From the NCBI GenBank assembly GCA_963803295.1, contig CAWDMC010000009.1, positions 496,001-560,000 on the forward strand: a DNA stretch of 64,000 bases, given 5' to 3'. Shown one piece after another: positions 1 through 8,732 of the stretch (positions are counted from its first letter, which is position 1; each line of letters opens with the position of its first letter). The notes under the pieces were generated by a model that had not been told where the DNA came from, ran no database searches, and worked only from the letters and a program-made list of their open reading frames with translations. Source of the stretch: CAWDMC01 sp963803295. Lineage in GTDB: Bacteria; Acidobacteriota; Terriglobia; UBA7540. Made by a program: the position numbers and the translations under genes.

Positions 1-186
1 ATCCTGGGATTGCACAAGATCCAGGAGCGCCCTGTCGGTGTGAGTGGCCAAATCGTGCTGCGGCCTATGATGTACGTTGCGCTCAGCTACGATCATCGGC
101 TGGTTGACGGTCTTGAAGCGGTGCAGTTCCTGGTGCGGATCAAGCAACTCGTGGAAGATCCGGCCAGTTTGCTGCTCGAAGGATGA
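1..186 (+). CDS. sucB: 2-oxoacid dehydrogenase E2 component, C-terminal fragment (probably dihydrolipoyl succinyltransferase)
   Basis: The reading frame is open from the first base and stops at TGA 184-186, so this is the last 61 residues of a gene that begins outside the window. It shows the catalytic motif of the E2 acyltransferase domain, S-Y-D-H-R-L-V-D-G, whose His transfers the acyl group from lipoyl-lysine to CoA. It is followed by the usual short C-terminal helix ending in LLLEG. The sequence immediately before (P-V-G-V-S-G-Q-I-V-L-R-P-M-M) and the ending resemble the succinyltransferase branch (2-oxoglutarate dehydrogenase), but pyruvate or branched-chain E2 proteins share this motif, so the substrate is an inference. 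It is separate from the second E2 gene near 23 kb. Confidence 0.85.
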   Translation: MLGLHKIQERPVGVSGQIVLRPMMYVALSYDHRLVDGLEAVQFLVRIKQLVEDPASLLLEG

Positions 187-376
187 GTGGTGCGGGTGGC
201 GGGGAATCAGACCTGCTTTGCAAGGTCTGCGGTTCTTCAGATCCGAATGTCCGCAGCCGCTGGCGGAAGAACGCGCTACTGGGGTGGCGCATACATGCCG
301 TCTTTTTGGCATGTGTGCGGCTGCGGGCTACAATCTCTGCATGCCTCGGCAGCACCATTATTATGGGTTGGAGCAG

Positions 377-405
377 GTAGCCACAGCATGCTCTTGATGC
401 TGTGG
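377..405 (+). repeat. REP-like GTAG hairpin
   Basis: GTAG at 377-380 is followed directly by a perfect 9-bp stem (CCACAGCAT, 381-389; ATGCTGTGG, 397-405) with a 7-base loop. A CTAC lies a few bases downstream. It has the same architecture as the other GTAG hairpins in this window, with a different stem sequence. Confidence 0.7.
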
Positions 406-487
406 GCTTCTACGGGTTCCGGAGATCGACAAGCCCACGACACCAGTGATGTGCCGTGGCTACACCCTCAGGCCCATCGCTGGCAGG

Positions 488-533
488 GTAGGGCCGAGCG
501 GCGCTCGGCCGGCCGAACGCGGTTTGGCCCTAC
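488..533. repeat. Convergent pair of REP-like GTAG hairpins
   Basis: A compact 46-base unit: GTAG (488-491), an 8-bp stem (GGCCGAGC 492-499 / GCTCGGCC 503-510), a second 8-bp stem with one G·U-type mismatch (GGCCGAAC 511-518 / GTTTGGCC 522-529), then CTAC (530-533). The two halves face each other, as in paired bacterial REP elements. Confidence 0.8.
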
Positions 534-649
534 AATCGCAGCAGAGAGAATCCCGGCCGACCTCACCTTGCCCCCACTGTCCATCTGCCCGGTCCCCACC
601 GTGTCGGACACGGCGCTTCTACGATCTGAATGTGTAGAGTGAAAAGCGA

Positions 650-794
650 GTAGCCACGGTCACCGCCTTTGTGACCGTGGGTTCTTTTCTCGGTGTCAGA
701 ACCATCGTGAATTGTCGCCACGATTACCAGGGGGCACCATGCGCATGCCCGGCGTGAGAAAGCCCGCGGTCAGAAAAGCACTGACCGTGGCTAC
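650..794. repeat. Convergent pair of REP-like GTAG hairpins
   Basis: The left half is GTAG 650-653 plus a perfect 10-bp stem (CCACGGTCAC 654-663 / GTGACCGTGG 671-680). The right half lies on the other strand: stem 764-773 / 781-790 with one mismatch, then CTAC 791-794. The outer sequences 645-662 and 782-799 form an 18-base inverted repeat with one mismatch, so the two halves are inverted copies of one element. Confidence 0.8.
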
Positions 795-894
795 CCGCTG
801 ACTGCAAGCTCGTGATGGAGGAAATGGAGTTGATTGAAGCCGCCCGCGCGGACGGGGCACAGCAGGTAAACGTGAATCATCCATCGAAGGGATC

Positions 895-1359
895 ATGATG
901 GCCACCGCGAAGCGAGCGAATCCAGAGTGGTTACGCAAGAGCTGGGAGCAGAAGAAGAACGATACCGCCACCAGGGTCCGCACGGCGGTGCAGGTGCTAC
1001 GCCAGCACAAGCAAGCCATCACCTATGAGGCCATTCGCACCCAGATCAAGGCCGCGTGCGGCATATCCATTTCGGCTAACACCATCAAAAGAAACGAGCA
1101 TGCCTACGAGATTTACGAGGCCAATCGGGCACATCCGAAGTCCATGGGACAACGCCGGAACCTGCAACTCACAGAGCTTCTTCGCGGTACACCGGAGCAA
1201 GGACGCCAGGCAGTTCGATCGAAGATCTCCCGGCTGCGCCGCGAGACGAAAGACGCACTAATCACAAGGCTCATCACGCTCGAGAGAGCCGTCGCGAAGC
1301 AGAGGACAGTTGAAAACCTGCTCAGGGAAGAAATCCTGAGGCTGAGTCCGACTTCATGA
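895..1359 (+). CDS. Mobile-unit accessory protein, DUF6262/Tn554 TnpC-like (tentative)
   Basis: A 154-residue basic protein without signal peptide. Residues 10-60 (repeated K/R, then AITYEAIRTQIKAACG followed by a short N-T-I-K-R-N-E-H segment) look like a small helix-turn-helix region, and residues 100-150 form a charged coiled coil rich in R, E and L. This layout, a small DNA-binding head plus a C-terminal coiled coil, is that of the DUF6262/TnpC proteins that accompany Tn554-type recombinases. I recognise the layout rather than a diagnostic motif. Its stop overlaps the ATG of the next gene (ATGA, 1356-1359), so the two are translationally coupled. No recombinase gene remains beside them. 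There are two adjacent ATG codons, at 895 and 898. Confidence 0.55.
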   Translation: MMATAKRANPEWLRKSWEQKKNDTATRVRTAVQVLRQHKQAITYEAIRTQIKAACGISISANTIKRNEHAYEIYEANRAHPKSMGQRRNLQLTELLRGTPEQGRQAVRSKISRLRRETKDALITRLITLERAVAKQRTVENLLREEILRLSPTS

Positions 1360-2063
1360 ACGAGCGCGGCCCAAAGCTGAAACATCCCACTGGCTGGTTC
1401 GCTGCCGGAAGAGAGGTTGCGCGTGCCCTTCGGATGCTTTCGGATGGTGCCTTTAAGGTGTATATCCATCTCTGCTTGACGGCTGACCGCTCGACCGGCC
1501 GCGTTTCCGCCGGCCATGCCGATCTTGTCAGGGCTGTTGGAAAGAGCCGCAGATCAGTGATCACGTACCTCGAAGAACTGCGGCGGGAAAAGGTATGCGC
1601 GGTCCAGTGTGCCGTTAACCAGCATGCTGCCGGCGAGATAGAGATCTGCGATCCATTCTGGCCTTATGAACGAGCGCCAAGCGAAGCCGACAGGGTAACC
1701 CGGGAAGGTTATGTTGAGCGGATACGCCAGCTGCTGAAATCGTGGCGATGCGTGCAGGTTTCAGTGTCGCCCGCCGATGAGAAGCTCGCTGCGGCTCTTT
1801 TTGAGCGGAGCGTTCCGTTCAGTCAGATTGAGCGGGGCATCGTGCTGGCCTGTGCGCGTAAGTATGTCGCCTTGTGCAATGCCGGCGGCGACGGCGTGAT
1901 CACGAGCTTCGCCTACTTTCAGAACGCGATCGAAGAGGTCGCAACGCTGCAGGTCTCAGACGATTACTGGCGCTACCTTCGGCACCGTGCTGAGCGGCTT
2001 GAGCTGGAATGGATTGGGAAGGTCCGAGACAGTGGTCAGCGGACCGGCAAAGCAAGCAGATGA
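1356..2063 (+). CDS. Putative helix-turn-helix replication-initiator-like protein
   Basis: A 235-residue soluble protein with no signal peptide. Residues 1-85 (GWFAAGREVARALRML followed by FKVYIHLCLTADRSTGRV and LVRAVGKSRRSVITYLEELR) match the winged-helix pattern of plasmid or phage replication proteins and GntR/DnaD-type heads: 'drop-in' helix, then a helix that begins GKSRRSVITYLEEL. The remainder is helical and I do not recognise it. It overlaps the preceding gene by 4 bases and was probably inherited with it from a mobile unit. Which replicon or element it served cannot be read from the sequence. The next 110 bases, to the convergent permease gene, show nothing specific. Confidence 0.55.
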   Translation: MNERGPKLKHPTGWFAAGREVARALRMLSDGAFKVYIHLCLTADRSTGRVSAGHADLVRAVGKSRRSVITYLEELRREKVCAVQCAVNQHAAGEIEICDPFWPYERAPSEADRVTREGYVERIRQLLKSWRCVQVSVSPADEKLAAALFERSVPFSQIERGIVLACARKYVALCNAGGDGVITSFAYFQNAIEEVATLQVSDDYWRYLRHRAERLELEWIGKVRDSGQRTGKASR

Positions 2064-2173
2064 TGCGCACCCCGCCAGGTGGAAACTCGTCGCCATGCGA
2101 ATGTCTGATTCATACGACAGTTCCTGCACGTGTTCACCGGCATTATAATAGTCCACCCGCAGAGCGATTCCGT

Positions 2174-4843
2174 TCAACGTTCGGCGAAAGCTTCCATCGG
2201 GGAAATCCGAGCGGCGCTACGAGATGGCAGTAAACAAGCGATGAGGGCTACCACGCCGATTACCCCGGCGGCAGCTGCGAAGATCGCTAAGGAAAGAGGC
2301 GGCACTTGAAAGAGTACCGTCCGCATCGCTTGGCCAGCCAGCGATGCTCCGATGACGCCGAGTATCGTACCGGCCGCTAGCAGGCGTAGCGCGAGAGCGA
2401 GGAAATGGCCGCGTATCTGCTCAGGCCGAGCGCCCAATGCCATTCGCACACCAATTTCGTGGCGGCGCTGCGTCACGGCGTAGGCCAGCACTCCATAGGT
2501 GCCGACACCCGTGAGCAGTAACGCGATGGCCGAAAAGATTCCGGCTATCAATGCGGGTGAGCGGCGAACGACGAGGCTGTCGGCGATGCGGGTCTCCATG
2601 GATCGGATATCGTTTACGGCGGAATCGGGGTCGGTTTGCCGAACGACCTTTTGCAGCTCTAGCCCGAGCGATTCCGGTGGAAGGCTGGTGCGGACTACCA
2701 CGAAAAGGTTCGTGTCCGTACGCAAGGCGTAGGGATAGTAAATCGCGCCTTGGGCTGTACCCTCGGTGAGACCCATTTGCTTCACCGCGCCGACGACGCC
2801 GACAACGGTGAACGCATCGGCATCACTTGTCTCTTGGGGACCCGTGAATAGACGCTGGCCAAGCGCGGTGCCGTGTGGCCAGGAATATCTCGCGAAGTCC
2901 TCGTCTACGACGCAGACCCGCTCTGCGCGGCGTGAATCTTCGGCTGTGAGGAATCGTCCTTTCAATAAGGTGAAGCCCATGGCGGCAAAATAATCACCAT
3001 CCACTCCGTAAGCGTAGTACCCTCGTGGTGATTCGCCAGGCTGACGGGGTTGCCCTTTCACCGTGGCGGCGCTTTTGCCGCTGTGACCGCTAAAGGGAGC
3101 ATTGTTGACCAGGCCAGCGGCCAGAACTCCCGGTTGATGAGCAATTTCGTGCAACAGTCTTTGGTTGAATGCGAGGCGAGCTGGCCAGTCCGCATACTTG
3201 TTCCCTGGTAACGAGATTTGGCCGGTGAGAACATGGTCTGGCCGGAAACCCGGAGAGACGGCCATCGCCCGCTCGAGACTGCGGCCCAGCAAACCCGCCA
3301 CGGTCAAAAGGACCATGGCCAAGGCAATCTGCGCGATGACGAAGCTATGGCGCAGGCGTTGAGCGGCACGAGTGGGCGTTGCGCCGCGGGTCTCCGATTG
3401 GATTGCGTTCGCCAGGTGGCTTCGGAGCTTGAACCAAGCGATGGGCGCCGCGAGTGTCAGTCCCAGGACGACAGCTCCAAGAAACGCAACCCATGCCAAC
3501 CGAGCATCGAAGGCGATGCTGGTTCCCAAGGGCAAACGATCTATGCCCAGCACGGCCAGAAGATGGATTCCGGCCGCCCCAACGGCAAGTCCGAGGATTC
3601 CTCCAGTCCCCGTGAGCAGTGTGGTTTCGACGATCACTTCCTTCACGACGTGCGTCCGGCTCGCGCCCAAGGCCTGCCGGATGGCCATTTCTTTGATCCG
3701 GCCGTTGGCGCGGATCAGAAGCAGACTCAAGAGGTTGACCGTACCGATTAGAAGGAGCGCAAGGGCGCCCGCCTGCATCCCCACCAGAATCGGGCGCACA
3801 CGTGCAACGTGGTCTGCGTGAAGGGCCGCCACAACGGAGCGAAAACCGGCATCGGCCAGCATTTTGGCCATGGGATCGTCCGCTTCCAACGTGGCATTCT
3901 GCGCGTCGATCTGAGTCTGCGCCTGCGCAACTGTCGCGCCTGGGTAGAGGCGGGCAATCATCTGCGTGACGTTCCCGCCGGAATGCCGCCGCGCTGGACT
4001 ACGATCTTCAGGGCGCGAAGAGAGAGGAAAATAAAGTCGTGCGTCGGACGACAGGAAGCGAAAGCTGGGCGGCAGAATTCCGACGACGGTGTTCGGAACT
4101 CCGTCCACACGAAGTTGCCTGCCTATAACGTGGGGGTCGGCATTGAAGTGTTTCCGCCAATATTCGTCGGTCAGAATGACTACCGTGTCATTTTGAAACG
4201 AGGTTTCTTCCTCCACGAAAGCGCGCCCCATTGCCGGGCCGGCACCGAGCATTGCGAAAAAGTCCGGGGATACTCGCGTGATCTGTTCGCGTTCGGTCGA
4301 GCCGGCCTCGCCGACGACCGCCGTACCGTGGCGGTAAATGGCCAGCGCTGCGAAGGCGGAAATACGACCGCGGCGTTCATAGTAGTTGGTAAGCGAGGAA
4401 CCGTCGCGCTCGACGCCGGCCTTTGGGTATGTGTTGTACACGGTCACCAGGCGGTCGGCGTCGGGAAACGGCAGCGGACGAAGTAGAATGGAGTCGATCG
4501 CGGCGAAGATTGTGAGATTCGCACCGAGGCAAACGGCGACGGTCACAAGGGCCGTGGCTGTGAATCCGGGTGTCTTTCGCAACAAGCGGGCGGCGTAGCG
4601 GAGGTCCCTCGCGAGCTCATCAAACGGGTGAAGCCCGCGCGCTTCGCGGCAGTCCTCCTGGACACTGTTTAGGCCACCAAAATCGATACGGGCCCGCCGC
4701 GCCGCTTCTTGCGGTGAGATGCCTGAGCGCACCAGGTCGTCGGTATATTGCTCGACGTGAAACCCCAGCTCCTCCGCCATACCTTGTTCGAAATCTCGAC
4801 GGGACTTCAGCACTCGGAAAAGAGAGCATAAACGTTTCAACAC
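2174..4843 (-). CDS. ADOP-family ABC transporter permease (FtsX/MacB-like)
   Basis: The 889-residue protein has the layout of acidobacterial duplicated orphan permeases. A soluble prefix domain (residues 1-75, with EELGFHVEQYTDDLVRSGISPQEAARRAR) precedes a first membrane helix at about 90-112 (PGFTATALVTVAVCLGANLTIF). A periplasmic MacB_PCD region, two FtsX domains of three helices each (about 365-490 and 770-885) and a second periplasmic domain follow. Family members act in the inner membrane, probably in export or lipoprotein handling, but their substrates are unknown. No ATPase gene is adjacent, which is normal for the 'orphan' group. The start is GTG at 4843, one base after the stop of the PadR gene, with a strong GGAGGAGGT Shine-Dalgarno inside the end of padR. 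The two genes are therefore coupled and PadR is expected to control this permease. Confidence 0.9.
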   Translation of the reverse strand: MLKRLCSLFRVLKSRRDFEQGMAEELGFHVEQYTDDLVRSGISPQEAARRARIDFGGLNSVQEDCREARGLHPFDELARDLRYAARLLRKTPGFTATALVTVAVCLGANLTIFAAIDSILLRPLPFPDADRLVTVYNTYPKAGVERDGSSLTNYYERRGRISAFAALAIYRHGTAVVGEAGSTEREQITRVSPDFFAMLGAGPAMGRAFVEEETSFQNDTVVILTDEYWRKHFNADPHVIGRQLRVDGVPNTVVGILPPSFRFLSSDARLYFPLSSRPEDRSPARRHSGGNVTQMIARLYPGATVAQAQTQIDAQNATLEADDPMAKMLADAGFRSVVAALHADHVARVRPILVGMQAGALALLLIGTVNLLSLLLIRANGRIKEMAIRQALGASRTHVVKEVIVETTLLTGTGGILGLAVGAAGIHLLAVLGIDRLPLGTSIAFDARLAWVAFLGAVVLGLTLAAPIAWFKLRSHLANAIQSETRGATPTRAAQRLRHSFVIAQIALAMVLLTVAGLLGRSLERAMAVSPGFRPDHVLTGQISLPGNKYADWPARLAFNQRLLHEIAHQPGVLAAGLVNNAPFSGHSGKSAATVKGQPRQPGESPRGYYAYGVDGDYFAAMGFTLLKGRFLTAEDSRRAERVCVVDEDFARYSWPHGTALGQRLFTGPQETSDADAFTVVGVVGAVKQMGLTEGTAQGAIYYPYALRTDTNLFVVVRTSLPPESLGLELQKVVRQTDPDSAVNDIRSMETRIADSLVVRRSPALIAGIFSAIALLLTGVGTYGVLAYAVTQRRHEIGVRMALGARPEQIRGHFLALALRLLAAGTILGVIGASLAGQAMRTVLFQVPPLSLAIFAAAAGVIGVVALIACLLPSRSAARISPMEAFAER

Positions 4844-4844
4844 G

Positions 4845-5186
4845 TTAGACCTCCTCCGGCGTTGTGTTTAGTGCCGCGGTGATCGCTGACGTTAACCGAT
4901 TCCAACCGGCCGTTTCCTCACGCAGGCGGCGCCGTCCGGCGGCGGTTAGCGTGTAATATTTCGCTCGGCGATTATTCTCGCTTACGCCCCATTCGGCGGC
5001 GATCAGACCCTGGTGCTCCAACCGGTATAGCGCTGGATACAGAGACCCCTGGGGAATCCGCAGAGCATCACGCGAGATCTGGCGTATGCGCAGCAACACT
5101 CCGTATCCATGCAGAGGTTTCAACGACACTGCCTTCAGAATCAGCATGTCGAGAGTGCCTGGCAGCAGGTCTGCGGTTTTATCCAC
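4845..5186 (-). CDS. PadR-family transcriptional regulator
   Basis: A 113-residue winged-helix repressor. The PadR signature is clear: DLLPGTLDMLILKAVS, then LHGYGVLLRIRQ, LRIPQGSLYPALYRLEHQGLI and RRAKYYTLTAAGRRRL, covering the recognition helix and wing. A short C-terminal helix for dimerisation follows. The start is GTG at 5186, preceded by AGGAG at suitable spacing; that ribosome site lies within an inverted repeat that also touches the promoter -10 box, suggesting autorepression. PadR-ADOP pairs are a standard arrangement in Acidobacteriota. The inducer is unknown. Confidence 0.92.
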   Translation of the reverse strand: MDKTADLLPGTLDMLILKAVSLKPLHGYGVLLRIRQISRDALRIPQGSLYPALYRLEHQGLIAAEWGVSENNRRAKYYTLTAAGRRRLREETAGWNRLTSAITAALNTTPEEV

Positions 5187-5195
5187 GATACTCGT

Positions 5196-5242
5196 CTCCT
5201 AGGTTTTCTAGGAGTATACCAGCCGCTTTCCTAGTTTGACAA
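5196..5242 (-). promoter_or_regulatory. padR-ADOP promoter with PadR-type operator
   Basis: On the minus strand a TTGTCA -35 box (5237-5242) and a TATACT -10 box (5213-5218) are separated by 18 bases. A perfect 7-bp inverted repeat, CTCCTAG (5196-5202) / CTAGGAG (5208-5214), overlaps both the -10 edge and the ribosome site. A third half-site, TCCTAG, lies at 5229-5234 in the spacer. Binding at these sites would block polymerase and the Shine-Dalgarno, as expected for PadR autoregulation. Confidence 0.75.
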
Positions 5243-5309
5243 GTGGAGAGTCGGGAAGGGGGAGCGGGAAGTGCGCGCCACGGAATTAGATTGAGCAGTG
5301 GTAGCAACC

Positions 5310-5425
5310 GTAGCGCAGAGTTTCGATTCCCAGAAACTCTGCGGCTTGTGTCACAGGTGCCAGATCCTGATATGAAGACGCCGAGAAAAGCCGCAGAGTT
5401 TGAAAGAGCACAAACTCTGCGCTAC
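5310..5425. repeat. Convergent pair of REP-like GTAG hairpins
   Basis: In the 5187-5703 gap, where I see no gene: GTAG 5310-5313 with an 11-bp perfect stem (CGCAGAGTTTC 5314-5324 / GAAACTCTGCG 5333-5343). Facing it is an 11-bp perfect stem (CGCAGAGTTTG 5392-5402 / CAAACTCTGCG 5411-5421) followed by CTAC 5422-5425. The two stems differ at one compensated base pair. Confidence 0.85.
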
Positions 5426-8400
5426 GCTCGCTCTTATCCCCGATAGGTTTCCGACAGATGACAGATGAAGATAGTCGATCTGAACGGGGCAGTCCGCCAC
5501 TCCTTTTCTTATCCAAAAGGCGTGTGGTGGCTGCCCGCTGGGGGAGGGTTTCGAAAGTTCTCGTTCGAACCGGCGCCACTCGCGCCCTTATAGATGCGCC
5601 AGCCTGGTCTGAGGAGCCCAAGAATCTCGGAATGAGACCGCATTCGGCCTCGCAGGGGTTGATGGTCGAGCAATGAACGCCGGTGTCGCCACCCACTTCG
5701 CTGCTATTGAACTTTCAGGGTCAGCGCCGTGTTGTGCGCGAGGATGCTTGAGCCCGAAGTCAGCGTAGCGGTCACAGTCAGAGTATAAGTCCCGGCTGGT
5801 GTCCCCGGATCGTGGTTACCTCCGCCGCCGCTCCCGCCTCCACCGCCGCAAGAAGCAGCGAGCGTCGCCAGCAAGACCACAGCTGTCGCTGAAACAAATC
5901 CCCACCGGCGTATCGCAAGCGGCAGGCAGTAACCCCAACGACGCCGCTGGCCAGATTTGCCATAAAGGATCCCTGCCGCCATCAAGATGAGCCCAAGCAA
6001 CAGAACCCAGCACCACGGCTTCCATCCGCGATCGCCCGGCAGATCGCGCCGCGGCGACGGAAATAGAAACGAGGCCGCGGTGGTTGAGACGCTCACCGTA
6101 ATATTGCTCGCTGACGTTCCGCTCGCCGTCATACTGGCAGGGGAGACGCTGCAAGTCGCTTCGGAGGGCGCACCCGTGCAGGTGAAGGCGAGGGTCCCGC
6201 TTAAACCTCCAACCGGTGCCACGCTCAAGTTGTAACTGGCCGTCTGTCCCTTCGAAACCGTCGCCGAAGTGGACGATCCCGAAGGGGGCGCCACGCTAAA
6301 ATCCTGCCCGGTCCCAGTCAAGCCCACGCGGTGGGGACTGCCCGCTGCGTTATCAGTGATGGTCACGGCGCCGGTGCGAACGCCTCCCACTGTCGGCTTG
6401 AAGGTAACACTAATCGTGCAGTTGGCACCCACAGCCACGCTCGTTCCACAAGTGTTCGTTTCGACAAAGTCTCCACTGGCGGCGATGGCCGTGATGGCCA
6501 GCGCCTCGTTGCCCGAGCTGGTCAGAGTCAGGTTCTGAGCGGCGCTGGTGTTGCCCACCAACTGGCCGGAGAAATTGGCGCCGGTTGCCGAGAACGCAAC
6601 CAGCGGAGCCAATCCTACCCCGTCCAGGTTGACCGTTTGCGTGCTGCCCGCCACACCGTTGCTGTTATCGGTGATTGTCAGTGATCCCGTGCGATTTCCT
6701 TCCTGCGCAGGCGTGAATGTCAGGTTGACGGTGCAGCTTCCTCCGGGTGCAACTGCCGAGGCCGTCCCACACGTTGTTCCCGAAGCAACGGCGAAGTCCG
6801 CCGTGGCGGCGAGCGCGTTAATCGTGAGCGGTGCCGTGCCCGTGTTGCTTAAGGCCACAGATTGCGCCGCGCTCGTGCCCACCTTCTGATTACCAAAGTG
6901 GATCGACGAGGCCGAGAAAACCGCCACCGGAGCAGTCCCCGTGCCCGTGAGCGGTACGAATTGCACACTAGCATACCCATTGGCATTGTCATTGATGGTG
7001 ATGTTGCCGTAACGCGTTCCAGTGGCAGTAGGTTTGAACGTCACGGTAATAGTGCAACTCGTTCCCGTTGCCAAGCTCGCTGGGCAGTTGTTTGTCTGAT
7101 CAAAATCACCAATGGCTGCAATACTGCTAATGGCCAGCGCCACGCTGCCTGTGCTGCTCAGCGTCACTGTCTGGGACGCACTCGTGGACCCTAGCACTTG
7201 TGTGCCGAACTGGAGGCCTCCCGAAGATAGGCTGGCGACGGGACCACTGGCGAAGCCGCTCAGCAACAAGACTTGAGTACTGCCTGATAGGCCGTTGTCA
7301 TTATCGGTGATGGTGATAGAGCCACCACGTCCGCCGATATCCGCCGGCTTGAACGTTACTGATAGGGTGCAACTCGCCCCGATTGCCACGGTCGTGCCGC
7401 AGTCGTTCGTCTGAACAAAATCGCCAACCACAACTATGCTGTTGATTAGCAGCGGGGCCGTGCCAGTGTTGCTCAATGTCACCGTTTGGGTAGGACTGGT
7501 CGAATTCACTGATGTTACGTTGAAACCCAGGCCATACACAGACAAGCTCACCTGTGGCCCCAAGCCGGTGCCCGTTAAAGTAACTCTATGGGGACTACCT
7601 GGTGCGTCATCGGAGATCGTAATGGCCCCGGTCCGGGCCCCGGCCAGTGTGGGAGTAAATGACACACTGATGGTGCAATTCTCTGCCGGCGGCACCACTG
7701 CTCCGCACATATTGGTCGCACTAAAATCTCCGCTCGCAGCAATGCTCGCAATGTTCAGCGAAACGGTGGCGCGGTTAGTGAGAGTGATTATCTGTTTGGC
7801 ACTGGTTGTCCCCACCGTCTGGTTTCCAAAGGTCAGACTCAGCGGCGAGAGCCTTATAGTGGCAGCGGCACCGACACCGGTCAGAGCTATAACGTGTGGA
7901 CTGCTAATCGTATTGTCAGTCAGAGTCAGCACACCAGTTCGCGTCCCGAGGGCGCCGGGACTAAACGTGACGCTCACTGTGCAGTCGCTATCGCGTTCCA
8001 GCGTCGGCCCGCAGCTACTGTTGCCAGTGAAGTCGCCGCTGGTCGCCACATTCGACAACAAAAGGGGACTGTCACCAACATTAGTGAGCGTAACCGTTTC
8101 GGCACCGCTTGTTCCGCTCACCCCCTGTGCGCCGAAATTGAGTGCGCCGGGAAAGAGACTCAGGATGGGCTGACTCAAGTAGAACGTCCCGGAGGCATCG
8201 CCCAGCAAAAGGTCGGTGACTCCATCGCGATTTAGATCGCCTGCCGCGAGAGGACCAGATTTGCCGGCCATGACGAGCGGAGCCTGAAAAGTGGCGTCAC
8301 CGTTACCCGGTAGAATAGCGAGGGAATTCTGGTCCGCCACCGCCAGGTCAATTTTTCCATCACCGTTGAAGTCACCTGCGACTACCTGAAAAGGAAAAGC

Positions 8401-8732
8401 CCCAGCATCATAGAAAACCGGGCTATCGAAGACACCGTCACCCCGACCGAGATACACGCCCGCTTTGGAAGATGTCGCTACGAGATCGGGAACGCCATCA
8501 GCGTTGAGATCAGAGGCCATCAAACCATCCGGCAGCTCTTCAGTAACATAGAGGATGGGTGCTCCGAACGTACCGTCACCTCTGCCTAGCATCACCGCCA
8601 AGCCGGATGAATTCAGCGTAACTGCGACATCCAGCTTTCCGTCGTGATCAAAGTCAGCAGCAACAATATGCCAAGGTATCTGCTGACTGTTCCAGAACTG
8701 CGTTGGATTTTGGAATGTCCCGTCTCCATTAC

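Larger units (their letters stand above)
187..894. other. Intergenic region with three hairpin-repeat loci, no convincing gene
   Basis: About 700 bases without a supported gene. It holds three GTAG-hairpin loci (377-405, 488-533, 650-794), listed separately. Just before the next gene a short open stretch (about 797-898) encodes a charged tail ending in NHPSKGS, whose stop overlaps the start of the gene at 895. It could be the 3' remnant of an upstream recombinase gene, but it is too short to identify. Confidence 0.5.

Noticed and set aside
3218..4486. Plus-strand frames of 177-225 codons inside the first permease gene
   Set aside because: The minus-strand permease has unmistakable domains over the whole span; these are shadow frames.
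5310..5425. Possible short CRISPR-like array (repeated CGCAGAGTTT)
   Set aside because: There are only two inverted hairpins, with no regular spacers and no cas genes; they belong to the GTAG-hairpin group.
6250..8240. Several plus-strand open frames with repeated 'GLPAALSVMVTAPVRTP'-like units
   Set aside because: They are the complement of the choice-of-anchor-D repeats on the minus strand; the apparent repetition comes from the real gene.
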